Assembly: GCA_963848825.1 (NCBI GenBank)
Contig: CAWKFA010000015.1
Location: 310,001-374,000, forward strand
Direction of reading: 5' to 3'
Source: CAVVSQ01 sp963848825
GTDB taxonomy: Bacteria; Planctomycetota; Planctomycetia; Gemmatales; Gemmataceae
DNA length: 64,000 nt
The notes below the pieces were generated by a model. The model had not been told where the DNA came from. It was given only the letters and a program-made list of their open reading frames with translations, and did not search any database. Numbering within the stretch: the stretch's first letter is position 1; each line of letters begins with the position of its first letter. This document shows, piece by piece, positions 20,331 through 29,702 of the stretch. Made by a program: the position numbers and the translations under genes.

Positions 20331-21353
20331 ATGTCCAATGACCGTATCAGCGAATATCTGGCCCAATTCAGCCAGGCACGGACGCAGATCATCGAGCAAC
20401 TGCGGCGTGCCATCGTCGGTCAGGCCGACGTTGTGGAACAAATCCTGGCCGCGATTTTCACGCGCGGCCACTGCTTGCTGGTCGGTGTGCCGGGCCTGGC
20501 CAAAACCTTGATCGTCAGCTCGCTTAGCCAGATTCTCGACGTGAGCTTCAAGAGAATTCAATTCACTCCCGACTTGATGCCTTCGGACATCACGGGCACG
20601 ACGGTCCTCGATGAAACCGAGGCCGGCAAACGCGAGTTCCGCTATGTGAAGGGCCCTATTTTCGCCAATATTGTCCTGGCCGACGAGATCAATCGCACGC
20701 CGCCCAAGACGCAAGCCGCGCTGCTTCAGGCAATGCAGGAACGTCAAGTCACGGCCGGGCAAGAGACCTATAATCTGCCGGATCCTTTTTTTGTAATTGC
20801 CACGCAGAATCCCATCGAGCAAGAAGGCACCTATCCTTTGCCCGAAGCCCAGCTCGATCGCTTCATGTTCAACATCATCGTGGATTATCCAGCTTTCGAC
20901 GAAGAGAAACGCATCCTGGAAATGGCCACGCGCGAGGAACCGGCCGAGATCACGAAGGTGTTGAGCGGCCGGGCCATACTCAACATGCAAAAGCTGGTGC
21001 GTTCGGTGCCGGTCGGTGATTACGTCAAGGATTATGTAACTCGGTTGGTCCGCGCGACCAGGCCCAAAGACCCGACCGCACCGGATTTCGTCAAAAAGAT
21101 GGTCGATTGGGGCGCCGGGCCGAGGGCCGGCATCTTCTTGATTCATGGCGCCCGGGCCATGGCCGCCATGGATGGTCGCTTCAGCGTCGCCATCGACGAC
21201 GTTAAAAAAGTAGCCATCCCGGTGTTGCGCCACCGGATCAGCACCAACTTTCAAGCTCAGGCGGAAGGCAAGACCAGCGAGGACGTGGTCACGCAGCTAT
21301 TGCGCACGATCGAAGACCCGGATATCGCCAAGTATGAAAAACGGAAGAAGTAA
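20331..21353 (+). CDS. MoxR-family AAA+ ATPase
   Basis: A chaperone-like AAA+ ATPase that usually works with VWA-domain proteins. From ATG 20331 the Walker A is GVPGLAKT (residues 52-59), then FTPDLMPSDITGT, Walker B IVLADEINR followed by TPPKTQAALLQAMQERQVTA, sensor 1 FVIATQNPIEQEGTYPLPEAQLDRF and the C-terminal lid. Two other in-frame starts (TTG 20292, ATG 20319) exist; 20331 has GGGAA just upstream. It follows BatE by 119 bases. The BatA/BatB VWA partners that normally belong here are absent from the window. Confidence 0.92.
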   Translation: MSNDRISEYLAQFSQARTQIIEQLRRAIVGQADVVEQILAAIFTRGHCLLVGVPGLAKTLIVSSLSQILDVSFKRIQFTPDLMPSDITGTTVLDETEAGKREFRYVKGPIFANIVLADEINRTPPKTQAALLQAMQERQVTAGQETYNLPDPFFVIATQNPIEQEGTYPLPEAQLDRFMFNIIVDYPAFDEEKRILEMATREEPAEITKVLSGRAILNMQKLVRSVPVGDYVKDYVTRLVRATRPKDPTAPDFVKKMVDWGAGPRAGIFLIHGARAMAAMDGRFSVAIDDVKKVAIPVLRHRISTNFQAQAEGKTSEDVVTQLLRTIEDPDIAKYEKRKK

Positions 21354-21488
21354 CGACGATTCTCCGTTTTTGCGGCGGGCTCTAAAGAGATCTGCCTGGT
21401 AGCAGCCTGCTGGCGCGGTAACAATGGATATTGGCGGGTGCAGTCATCGATCGAGCCCGGCGTGGCAGTTGCAAAGGGAGGATCTTTC

Positions 21489-22604
21489 ATGAAATACCTG
21501 GTACTCCTGAGCGTCGCAATCGGCCTGGCCGCGACTGGCCTGGCGGCTGGTCCCGATGCCACGACGTGGGAAGCTACAGCCAGCAAAGCTGCCGGCTATT
21601 TGAAAAGTTCTCAGGATGCGCGGGGTGGCTGGAGCACGGACAAAAGTCCGGGCATCACCGGCGTGGTGCTCACGGGTTTGCTCAAATCGCGGCAGGCTAC
21701 AATCAAGGAACCGGTGGCGGAAAAGGCCCTCCACTACATCGAAAGCCTCATTAATCGCGAACATAAACACATCGCTGGCAAAGATGCCAAGGTACAGTTG
21801 CAAAACTACGTGACCAGCATCAATGTCATGGCGTTGTCGGCGGCCAACCAGGCCGACAAATACCAGGCAATCATCGGCGACGCCGTGGCCTTTCTTAAAA
21901 AACTGCAGTGGGACGAAGACGAAGGCAAGGACACCCACAGCGACTACTATGGGGGTGCCGGTTACGACAGTAAGTCCCGCCCCGATCTATCCAACACGCA
22001 GTTCTTTCTGGACGCCCTCAAAGAGGCCGGCGTACCCAGCAACGATCCAGCCCTGAAAAAAGCACTCGTTTTCGTTAGCCGTTGCCAGAACTTGAAGGGT
22101 GAGACCAACGACCAACCGTGGGCGAAACTCATCGACGATGGCAGCTTCATCTATACGGCCGCAACCGGCGGCGTTACCAAGGTCGTCGATCAGCCGCAAC
22201 CCGACGGCAGCCTTCCCGGCTACGGCAGCATGACCTACGCGGGCATCAAAAGCCTGATCTACTGCGGCGTGAGTAAAGACGATCCCCGTTTTAAAAAAGC
22301 CTACAATTGGATTCAAAACAATTACACCGTCGACAAGAACCCCGGCATGCCGGAAGCCCGGTCGCAATGGGGCATGTTCTATTATTATCACACGATGGCC
22401 AAGTCCCTCGACGCCCTCGGCATCGACACGGTGGTGGATGCGAAGGGACATTCCCACGACTGGCGGAAGGACATCACGGAGGCGCTGGCGCGACGGCAGC
22501 GGGAAGACGGGAGCTTCGCGAACGTTGCCAACTGGCTCGAAGCGGACCCCAATTTAGATACGGGTTATGCGCTCATGGCGCTCAGCTACTGCCGGCCGAA
22601 ATAA
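21489..22604 (+). CDS. Exported squalene/terpene-cyclase-repeat protein
   Basis: A secreted alpha/alpha-barrel protein with prenyltransferase/squalene-oxidase repeats. ATG 21489 is preceded by AAAGGGAGG and begins a signal peptide (KYLVLLSVAIGLAATGLAAG). Repeats of the QW/gly-aromatic type include YLKSSQDARGGWST, GAGYDSKSRPDLSNTQFFLD, PGYGSMTYAGIKSLIYCGVS and REDGSFANVANWLEADPNLD followed by TGYALMALSYC. There is no DxDD cyclase motif, so I do not predict cyclase activity. Such proteins are abundant in planctomycetes and their function is unknown. Intact, 371 residues. Confidence 0.8.
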   Translation: MKYLVLLSVAIGLAATGLAAGPDATTWEATASKAAGYLKSSQDARGGWSTDKSPGITGVVLTGLLKSRQATIKEPVAEKALHYIESLINREHKHIAGKDAKVQLQNYVTSINVMALSAANQADKYQAIIGDAVAFLKKLQWDEDEGKDTHSDYYGGAGYDSKSRPDLSNTQFFLDALKEAGVPSNDPALKKALVFVSRCQNLKGETNDQPWAKLIDDGSFIYTAATGGVTKVVDQPQPDGSLPGYGSMTYAGIKSLIYCGVSKDDPRFKKAYNWIQNNYTVDKNPGMPEARSQWGMFYYYHTMAKSLDALGIDTVVDAKGHSHDWRKDITEALARRQREDGSFANVANWLEADPNLDTGYALMALSYCRPK

Positions 22605-22607
22605 TCG

Positions 22608-24058
22608 ATGCGTATAACGATCGCCATCCTGTGTCTTGGATTTCTCCCCGCGCTGCTGCGGGCCCACCCGGTGCCCAAAAGCAATCATGATCGCACGGTC
22701 GTGGTGAGCCTTGAGGCCGGCCCCAAAGCCGACGAGGTCGCGGTGCGCGTCGATTACCAACTGGATGTCGATCCCGCCACGGTAATACTTGAGGACATGG
22801 CCCCGTTTCGCGATGACGTTGATATCACGCGTTTCAAAAATCGACTTGACTACTTCAAGGAATTCACGCGAATTTACGCGCCTATTCTGGCCGACCGACT
22901 CGTCGCCAAGATGAACGGAAGCCCCTTTGAATTCACATGCGCCGAGCGCAGCGCGTCCCTGACCGATGACAAAGGCGAACCGCTCGATCATTTGCGTTGT
23001 CATTTTGTGTTTCAGGCCGTCGTGCCCTGTTCGCCCAACCAAGAAGCTGTCTTCTGGCTACGTGAGGCTAACTATCAAGAACAGGAAGGGCTTATCGACC
23101 TGCGGCTGGCGGCCGAATCGAACCTGAATATTCTCGCCAAAACCGAGGCGGATGCGCTCGTCAGGCTCCGCCAGGGCAACGAGCGCCTTCCAGGTGATGA
23201 GGCCAGGCTGCGGACCGTGGAAGTCCATTTTCGCCTTGGCCGGCAGCCGGCCGCCCGGACGGACGTGCCTGCTGCGCCTCAAACAACCGTCGTGGAGAAC
23301 GACGGCCATGATTCCGGCCTGCTTCGGCTGTTTCTGCAATCGGAGACAGGCTTCTGGGTGCTGCTTTTGCTGGCGGCCTACTTTGGCGCCAACCATGCAT
23401 TGACTCCCGGCCATGGCAAAACGCTGATGGCGGCGTATCTTGTCGGGGAACGCGGCACTTTGTGGCACGCCGTGCTGCTGGGAACGACCACGGCGATCAC
23501 CCATACCGGTATTGTTTTGGTGCTGGCGGTCATTCTGTACTTTTTGCCGGCCGGCATGTCCGAAGGCGCCCGCCAGGCCATTCAGAAGGGGCTTGGTCTG
23601 GCCATGGGCATGGCCATTGTTTGCCTGGGTTTTTATCTGTTTCTGCTACGGCTGTCGGGCAGGGCGGACCATATTCATATTGGCGGCACACACCACCACT
23701 CATCATCATGGGCATTCTCATCACTCCACCGCGACGTTGTTACCGCGCTGGAAAGCTAAGCGCCTGGGGCTTGATATTGCTCGGCGTGAGCGGCGGCATC
23801 GTTCCCTGCACGGACGCCGTCGCCATGCTCGTGCTTGCCGTGGGGATGAACCTTTTTTGGCTGGCATTACCCCTGTTATTGGCGTTCAGTGCCGGCCTCG
23901 CGGGCATGCTGGTGCTCGTGGGCGTACTCGTGGTCAAGTTTCGCCATGTCGCTGGTTCACGGTGGGCGGAAGGACGTCTGGTCCGCGCACTGCCCATCGT
24001 CAGCGCCCTCCTTGTTACCGCCATGGGTTTTTGGATGTGCTACGAATCGGTAAGATAA
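22608..24058 (+). CDS. Nickel/cobalt transporter of the NicO/RcnA type, frameshifted
   Basis: A divalent-metal (Ni/Co) membrane transporter. A signal peptide and an exported domain of about 230 residues precede the membrane part. The NicO motifs are present: FGANHALTPGHGKTLMAAYLVG in helix 1 and GVSGGIVPCTDAVAMLVLAV in the second half. Between them is a His-rich loop (HIHIGGTHHH, then HHHGHSHHS in a shifted frame), the usual cytoplasmic metal-sensing loop. Two one-base shifts, at about 23700-23710 and about 23740-23755, break the frame around this loop; downstream the third frame continues to the stop at 24058. It starts 4 bases after the previous stop, so the two are co-transcribed. Confidence 0.83.
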
Positions 24059-24128
24059 GCAAAGATTTTCAACATGTGGTTCTGAATTAGCAAAGCCGCT
24101 GGTTGAAATAGAACAGCCGAAAACCAAC

Positions 24129-25304
24129 ATGACAATCCGCATCGCCCAGCTCACGGCCTGGCAGGTTTACATTCCGCTCAAGAAAGCGATTCGGCACGCT
24201 TCGCATACCCGGACGCAGACCGATAATATTGTCGTTTGTTGCGTTCTGGACGACGGAACGACCGGCTATGGCGAAGGAGTGCCTCGCGAATACGTCACCG
24301 GAGAAACGGCCGCGTCGGCACTGGCCCTGTTGAAAAGAAGCGAACTTAAAGCTCAGCTCGGGGAGATCAATGATTTCCCCACTGCCGTGGCACTAGCTGA
24401 AAGACTGCGGCTGGCGCCGGTCCCCGGCGACGACCGCGGTTGTCAGGGAAATGCGGCCCGGTGCGCCCTCGAATTGGCCCTTCTGGACGCCTTCGGCAAA
24501 CGCTTTGGCCAGCCTCTCTCGGAAGTCACGCGTTTGCTGGCTCCCGACCTTTATCAGCCGCGCCGGCACGTCCGCTACAGCGGCGCCATTACGTCCGCCC
24601 ACGGCATGAAGGCCCGCTGGGCCGCCTGGAAGATGTGGATTTACGGGTTCGCACAACTCAAAATCAAGGTGGGCATCGAAGGGCAGGATGACGTTCAGCG
24701 GCTGCGGTCGATTCGGCGCCGGGTAGGCGCGCGGATGGACTTGCGTGTCGATGCGAACGAAGCCTGGGGGCCGGCGGACGTGCGTGCTCGTATTCTGGAG
24801 TTAAAGCCCTTCAACATCACCTGCGTGGAGCAACCCTTGCCGCATGCCGAGGTGGGGGCACTGGCCGAGGTGCGCCGGGAGGTCGGGGTACCAATCATGC
24901 TGGATGAATCGCTGTGCGGCATGGTGGATGCGCGCCTGGCCCTGGCGACTGGGACCTGCGACCTGTTCAATCTGCGGCTCTCGAAATGTGGCGGCTTTAT
25001 ACCCTCGTTACGGCTGGCGCAGTTTGCCAGGCAGCAGGGGGCGGGGTATCAACTGGGCTGCCAGGTAGGCGAAACGGCGCTGCTGTCCGCGGCCGGCCGC
25101 CATTTCGCATCCAGCGTGCGCGACATTCGTTACGTCGAAGGTTCCTACGATCGCCATCTGGTTAAAGAATCGCTAGGCACCGGGGACATTACCTTTGGTT
25201 GGGGAGGCTGGGCGCCGGCGTTGGTTGACCCTGGCCTGGGAGTGACGATCGACCCGGCAGCCCTCGAACGCACCGGCGTACGCAAGGAGGCCCTCGTTGG
25301 CTGA
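24129..25304 (+). CDS. Enolase-superfamily enzyme (mandelate racemase/muconate lactonizing or dipeptide epimerase type)
   Basis: It has the enolase-superfamily capping domain (residues 1-140) and barrel. Catalytic and metal residues are visible: KIKVG (K178/K180), RVDANEAW (D208), CVEQPLP (E234), MLDESLCG (D259) and LSKCGG (K286). This K-x-K, D-E-D, K set belongs to the muconate-lactonizing subgroup, which includes o-succinylbenzoate synthase and L-Ala-D/L-Glu epimerases. Because menaquinone here seems to be made by the futalosine route, OSB synthase is less likely. The substrate cannot be read from sequence. Its stop overlaps the start of the next gene by 8 bases. Confidence 0.8.
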   Translation: MTIRIAQLTAWQVYIPLKKAIRHASHTRTQTDNIVVCCVLDDGTTGYGEGVPREYVTGETAASALALLKRSELKAQLGEINDFPTAVALAERLRLAPVPGDDRGCQGNAARCALELALLDAFGKRFGQPLSEVTRLLAPDLYQPRRHVRYSGAITSAHGMKARWAAWKMWIYGFAQLKIKVGIEGQDDVQRLRSIRRRVGARMDLRVDANEAWGPADVRARILELKPFNITCVEQPLPHAEVGALAEVRREVGVPIMLDESLCGMVDARLALATGTCDLFNLRLSKCGGFIPSLRLAQFARQQGAGYQLGCQVGETALLSAAGRHFASSVRDIRYVEGSYDRHLVKESLGTGDITFGWGGWAPALVDPGLGVTIDPAALERTGVRKEALVG

Positions 25305-26197
25305 GAGTGCGGCGAACTTCACCATCGAACAATTCACCGCTGGCGATGGCTACCGTTGGCGACTGCGCCGTTTTCCGCGCTTGGGACTGAACGGCGCAGG
25401 TGGTCATGATTCATGGCATTCAGAGTCACGGGGGCTGGTATGAATATTCTTGTGCGCAACTCGCCCACGCCGGCTATACCGTATCGTTTTTGGACAGGCG
25501 CGGCTCCGGACTTAATGAAACGCAGCGCGGCGACGCTCCCAGTTTCCGGCGCCTGCTCGACGATGTCGCGGAATTCCTGACGGCCGTCCCGCGGCCCGTG
25601 ACCCGCATGAACCCCCATGCCAATTCGCCTCGTGCCGGGCAGCTGCCTCTGTTTCTGGGAGCCGTATCCTGGGGTGGAAAAATCGCCGTCGCGCTGGAAC
25701 GGCGGCACCCGGGCCTGGTCGATGGACTGATGCTCCTTTGCCCTGGTTTTTTTCCGCGTGTCTATCCTTCGCTGGGCCAGCGCCTGCAAATCGTGGCCGC
25801 ACGCCTGTTGAGGCCGCGCAGGCTCTACCAACTTCCTCTAAACGACCCTGAGTTATTTACGGCCACACCTCATCGACAACAGTACTTGCGCGAAGACTCC
25901 TTGCGCCTCCATCGAGCCACGGCGCGGCTCTTGCTCGAAAGCGCCCGTCTGGACGGGTATTTGCGCTTTGTGCCCAAATATGTGCATGTTCCGGTCCTGG
26001 TACTCCTCGCTCAAAACGACCGGATCATCAACAATCAGAAAACCCGCGCGTTTGTCGAACGTTTCGCGACCAAGGAAAAGCAAATCATCGAATATCCGGG
26101 GGCACATCATACTCTAGAATTTGAGCCCGAGCCGGACCGATTCATCGCGGACATGACGAGCTGGCTGGAACAGCGCACCAACGGAACCACGTTATGA
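25297..26197 (+). CDS. Alpha/beta-hydrolase (serine aminopeptidase S33 / monoglyceride-lipase-like), frameshifted
   Basis: TTG 25297 is taken as start because AAGGAGG sits at 25283-25289 and the leader (TIEQFTAGDGYRWRLRRFP) is normal for the family. A one-base shift at about 25390-25400 leads into VVMIHGIQSHGGWYEYSCAQ, VSFLDRRGSGLNE, the nucleophile motif GAVSWGGKIA, PVLVLLAQNDRI (acid) and YPGAHHTLEFEPE (His). This is the S33 lysophospholipase/monoglyceride-lipase pattern. It overlaps the enolase-superfamily gene upstream and the ABC permease downstream (ATGA), so the three form an operon; the substrate is unknown. Confidence 0.8.
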
Positions 26198-27275
26198 ACG
26201 ATCGATCCAGCGCAGCGGGCACGCCTTCGCGCAACTCCTCCTGGCGCGCGTGCGTGAGTTTTACCGAGAGCCAGAGGTTCTTTTTTGGGTGTACGGTTTT
26301 CCGCTGGTGCTGGCGACGATCCTCGGAATAGCTTTCTCTAGCAGCCAGCCCGCTCCCCCCGTGGTGGACGTTGTCGGGCAGGTCGGAGATAAGGAAGCGG
26401 AAGCTATCGTCGCGGAATTGACGAAAGCCAAGGTTGGCGCGAACCTGATGCCGGCGGAGAAGACGCTGCGCCGCTTCAACAAAGGCACGTCGGACTTGAT
26501 TATTGTTCCACAAAAACGCCCCCTGGAATATCAATTCGACCCCGCCAGGGAAAAGAGCGTGCTGGCGCGCTACTGGGTGGAAACAATCTTGGCGCGGGCC
26601 ACCCATGTTCCTCGGGGCGCCGACTCGCCCGGTACGGGCCCAGCCACCGTCACGGAAACTATTTTGAGCGAGCCGGGAAGCCGTTACATCGACTTTTTGC
26701 TCCCCGGACTGATTGGCATCAATATTATGGGCGGCGGCCTTTTTGGGGTCGGTTTTGTCCTGGTCGACATGCGGGTGCGCAAACTCTTCAAAAGACTTTT
26801 GGCCACGCCCATGCACCGGGGCGATTTTCTGCTTTCCCTGCTCACCGCGCGTATGTTGTTCCTCTTGCCGGAAATGCTCTCGCTGTTGCTCGTGGGTAAG
26901 TTCGCGTTTGGCGTACCCCTCCAGGGGGACCTGTTGACTCTGCTCCTGGTAATTTGGCTGGGCGCCTTCGCGTTTGCCGGTATCGGCCTGCTGCTGGCGT
27001 GCCGTACGGAAAAAACGGAATCCATTTCCGGACTGATCAACCTGGTTATGTTGCCGATGTATTTGCTGTCCGGCGTTTTCTTTTCCGCCGACCGGTTTCC
27101 GGATGCGGCGCAGCCGCTGATCCGCGCATTACCTTTGACCCAGCTCAATGAGGCCCTTCGTGCCGTCATGCTCGAAGGCGCCGGCCTGTTTGATATCGCC
27201 GGGCACCTGGCCATTCTGGCAGCCTGGGCGCTGATAACTTTTACGCTTGCCCTGCGCTGGTTTCAGTGGAAATAA
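26194..27275 (+). CDS. ABC-2 type transporter permease, N terminus frameshifted
   Basis: ATG 26194 overlaps the previous stop as ATGA. After a frame change at about 26215-26230 the protein reads FAQLLLARVREFYREPEVLF, a first helix (VYGFPLVLATILGIAF), an extracytoplasmic loop of about 130 residues and five further helices, ending ALITFTLALRWFQWK. The block SRYIDFLLPGLIGINIMGGG and LINLVMLPMYLLSGVFFSAD are typical ABC-2 permease signatures. The N-proximal pattern (short cytoplasmic helix, TM, large outer loop) is that of YhhJ/DrrB-type exporters. No ATPase gene is next to it in the window. Confidence 0.85.
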
Positions 27276-27442
27276 ATGCCCGGGGGAACTTTGGCTGGGG
27301 TGTTTCCAGGGTCCTTTTGGGCCCCTTACGAGCCACGCTGGACAGCAGTGTTATTACTTAATACTATAAGGCGGCCAAAAAAAGTTCTTCATTTTCTCAC
27401 AATTCCGCTTGCACGGCATTTTGAGAGGTGTATGATTTTTAT

Positions 27443-27510
27443 TGTCCCGCTGAGAGAGGACTTCGGTGACTGGGCGACGCCGAAGACTTCGACGGCGGGA
27501 CATTTTTTTT
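27443..27510 (+). terminator. Two-tier hairpin with U-run: terminator or small structured RNA ahead of pdxH
   Basis: An outer 8-bp stem (TGTCCCGC at 27443-27450 with GCGGGACA at 27495-27502) encloses an inner 6-bp hairpin (CTTCGG 27461-27466 with CCGAAG 27480-27485) and is followed at once by eight T. It could end the ABC-permease transcript or act as an attenuator 30 bases before pdxH. The 165 bases between the permease stop and the hairpin hold no gene I can support. Confidence 0.6.
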
Positions 27511-27540
27511 CGTCAGTCATCTCCCCACTCCCATGCCGCC

Positions 27541-28155
27541 ATGGAAGATTTTCCGCCACTGGATGAGGTCGCCCTGGAGTCCTCCCCCTGGCCCTTCTTC
27601 GGCCGCTGGTTTCAGGAAGCATCCCAAACCAAGTTACCCGACTTCGATGCCATGACGTTGGCCACCAGTCAGGCAGACGGTACGCCATCGGCGCACATTG
27701 TCCTGTTGCGAGGTTTCGATGAACGGGGGTTCGTTTTTTTCACCAACTATCAGAGCCGCAAAGGCGCTGAGCTGGCCGCCAATCCTCGTGCCGCGCTGGT
27801 ACTCTTTTGGGCGCACCCTTGCGCACCAAATTCGAATTGAAGGCCACGTCGAGAAAGTGACGACACAAGAATCAGACGATTACTTTGGTAAACGCCCGTT
27901 CGGGCATCGGCTGGGTGCCCTGGTTTCGTCGCAAAGTAAAGTTGTTGCCGGGCGTTCTGTGCTAGAAAAGCGGATGGAAGAATTGTTGGAGGAATACCGG
28001 GAAAAAGACGTTCCGCGCCGGAGCACTGGGGCGGTTACCGCGTCATTCCGCACGTGATCGAGTTCTGGCAAGGCCGGCTCAATCGCTTGCATGATCGCTT
28101 GCGCTATCGCCGGCTGCAGGACGGAGGCTGGGTACTTGAGCGTTTGTCGCCGTGA
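27541..28155 (+). CDS. pdxH: Pyridoxine/pyridoxamine 5'-phosphate oxidase, frameshifted twice
   Basis: An FMN enzyme that makes pyridoxal 5'-phosphate. From ATG 27541: PWPFFGRWFQEASQTKLPDF, MTLATSQADGTPSAHIVLLR, GFVFFTNYQSRKGAELAANP and AALVLFWA. A shift at about 27815-27825 leads to LAHQIRIEGHVEKVTTQESD, YFGKRPFGHRLGALVSSQS. A second at about 28010-28025 leads to PEHWGGYRVIPHVIEFWQGR, LNRLHDRLRY and ERLSP before TGA 28153-28155. All PNPOx signature segments are present once the two indels are repaired, so the gene is probably functional. The length of about 204 residues is normal. Confidence 0.9.
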
Positions 28156-28221
28156 CGGACTTGATTTAAGATAATTAGAGGCAACACGGCTCAATCGTAA
28201 CGTTGTAGAGAGAAACATGTC

Positions 28222-28692
28222 ATGGATAAGGCTACCTTCGGAGCTGGTTGTTTCTGGGGAGTGGAGGAGGCGTTCCGGCATGTCAACGGGGTCACGGATG
28301 CGGCGGTAGGCTATCTCGGGGGGACACTCGCCAATCCGACCTATCATGACGTGTGTACGGGCCAAACCGGCCATGCCGAGGTTGTCCAACTCGATTTCGA
28401 CCCTGACCAGGTGTCCTATGAACAGATACTGGAAATTTTTTGGAGTTGCCACAATCCCACGACCTTGAACCGCCAGGGCCCCGACATAGGGAGTCAGTAT
28501 CGGTCGGCCATTTTTTATCACTCTCCAGAACAAGCAGCAGCCGCCAAGACATCCAGGGATAAGCAAGAAGCAAGCGGTCGGTTCAAGCGGCCCATCGTCA
28601 CCGAGATCGCACCAGCCTCGACCTTTTACCGGGCGGAAGAATATCACCAGCAATATTTGGCCAAGCACGGGCTAAAAAACTGTCACCTTTGA
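28222..28692 (+). CDS. msrA: Peptide methionine (S)-S-oxide reductase
   Basis: It reduces methionine-S-sulfoxide in proteins. The catalytic motif GAGCFWGVE lies at residues 7-15 with the nucleophile Cys10; AVGYLGGTLANPTYHDVCTG, GHAEVVQLDFDP, FWSCHNPTTLNRQGPDIGSQ and EITPAS-like EIAPASTFYRAEEYHQQYL complete the fold. At 156 residues it is a compact MsrA without an MsrB domain. It follows pdxH by 66 bases on the same strand; both serve oxidative-stress or cofactor upkeep. The gene is intact. Confidence 0.95.
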   Translation: MDKATFGAGCFWGVEEAFRHVNGVTDAAVGYLGGTLANPTYHDVCTGQTGHAEVVQLDFDPDQVSYEQILEIFWSCHNPTTLNRQGPDIGSQYRSAIFYHSPEQAAAAKTSRDKQEASGRFKRPIVTEIAPASTFYRAEEYHQQYLAKHGLKNCHL

Positions 28693-28732
28693 AAAACGGT
28701 CGGCGGGCCTGGGGGTCAAGCGAAACTCCGGG

Positions 28733-29320
28733 TCATTCTTTTTCCAGATCGGATAGTATGTCCCGGATGTTCTCGCCGGTCGGAAATTGCCACCTGCGGC
28801 CTTCCAGGATAGCGCTGGCGTCCGGATTGCCGTCCGATTCGGGGACTTTCTCGGCCTCGGGTTTGGTAGGCTTTCTTTTGGTCTTTTTTTCCTGCTTCTT
28901 CAGGGTGGGCGGCGGATCGTCGTCCGGCAGAGCGACCGGCAGCGAGGATTCGTTGGCGTCGAATGTGGGCAGTAACTCCATTTCCTTTTGTTGTTCCTCT
29001 AGTATCTTCTCGATGGCCCTGGGCGTGAGCTGATACTGTACGACGAAAGTAACTGAGCCGATGGTAAGTCGATCACTGGGACGAACGATGGTTGGCTTGA
29101 CGATGGGATGGTCATTCACCAGGGTGCCGTTGGCCGACGCCAAATCTTCAACAATCAGGTAATCGTCCCGGAAGACAAGCCGGCAATGGCGCCGGCTAAC
29201 GGACTCAGAAGGGATGCGCAGCTTGCAGCCGACACTGCGGCCCACAATTGTGTCGACGGAACGAAGACGGAACGTTTGGCCCCGACTGGCCCCCCTGTTG
29301 ATGACCAATTTAACGTCCAT
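28733..29320 (-). CDS. FHA-domain protein
   Basis: A phosphothreonine-binding adaptor. The N-terminal FHA domain (residues 1-95) starts at the first codon and shows TIVGRSVGCKLRIPSESVSRRHC (the GR, S and RRH contact residues), LIVEDLASANGTLVND (the SxxGT-type loop) and a last strand VTFVVQY. The remaining 100 residues are low-complexity, rich in Pro, Lys and Glu (KKQEKKTKRKPTKPEAEKV), and end GENIRDILSDLEKE. It belongs functionally with the PP2C and kinase genes of this window, though not next to them. It converges with msrA. Intact. Confidence 0.9.
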   Translation of the reverse strand: MDVKLVINRGASRGQTFRLRSVDTIVGRSVGCKLRIPSESVSRRHCRLVFRDDYLIVEDLASANGTLVNDHPIVKPTIVRPSDRLTIGSVTFVVQYQLTPRAIEKILEEQQKEMELLPTFDANESSLPVALPDDDPPPTLKKQEKKTKRKPTKPEAEKVPESDGNPDASAILEGRRWQFPTGENIRDILSDLEKE

Positions 29321-29702
29321 TGATTATTCGCCTCAAGCACCGACAGGACAAAGACCCGACCGCTGAAAATCGAAGTCCCTGGGAGCGAGTGAAAACGTTA
29401 ATACCTCTTAATCAAAAGTATTTATTTCAGGATAACAGGTCATGACGGCGTCGCAACGGCAATTCTGCCATTTCCCCCCCACGAAAACGAGGTTTATGTG
29501 CCGGAAACCGTGTCATTGTAACCTCGATCAAGGTCCGGTCTCTGGCCCGCCCGTGCAGCTGGCGAATGGAAATATTTCCACGGGCCTGGTATCTGTTATT
29601 GGCGAACACGCCGGAGTGCCCTCCGCCAGCCCGCGCGACTGTCTGTCTCGCGACGGATGCATAGACTGAGCCCAAGGTTTCATTCACGGGGAGGATTGGG
29701 CC
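29321..29702. other. Divergent intergenic region between FHA gene and dcd
   Basis: Some 380 bases. A minus-strand open frame of 86 codons at 29427-29687 has no recognisable domain and no clear ribosome binding site, so I do not call it. The right end carries GGGGAGGA at 29689-29696, a strong ribosome binding site for dcd. An AT-rich patch around 29395-29430 is the likely promoter zone for the leftward FHA gene or the rightward dcd. Confidence 0.45.

Noticed and set aside
20067..21254. 395-codon minus-strand frame opposite moxR
   Set aside because: Antisense of the MoxR gene, whose AAA+ motifs are unambiguous.
24129..25304. o-Succinylbenzoate synthase (menC)
   Set aside because: Motifs fit the subgroup, but mqnE indicates the futalosine route, so the classical menaquinone assignment is not supported.
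29427..29687. 86-codon minus-strand gene before dcd
   Set aside because: No recognisable domain, no clear ribosome binding site, lies in a promoter-like divergent region.
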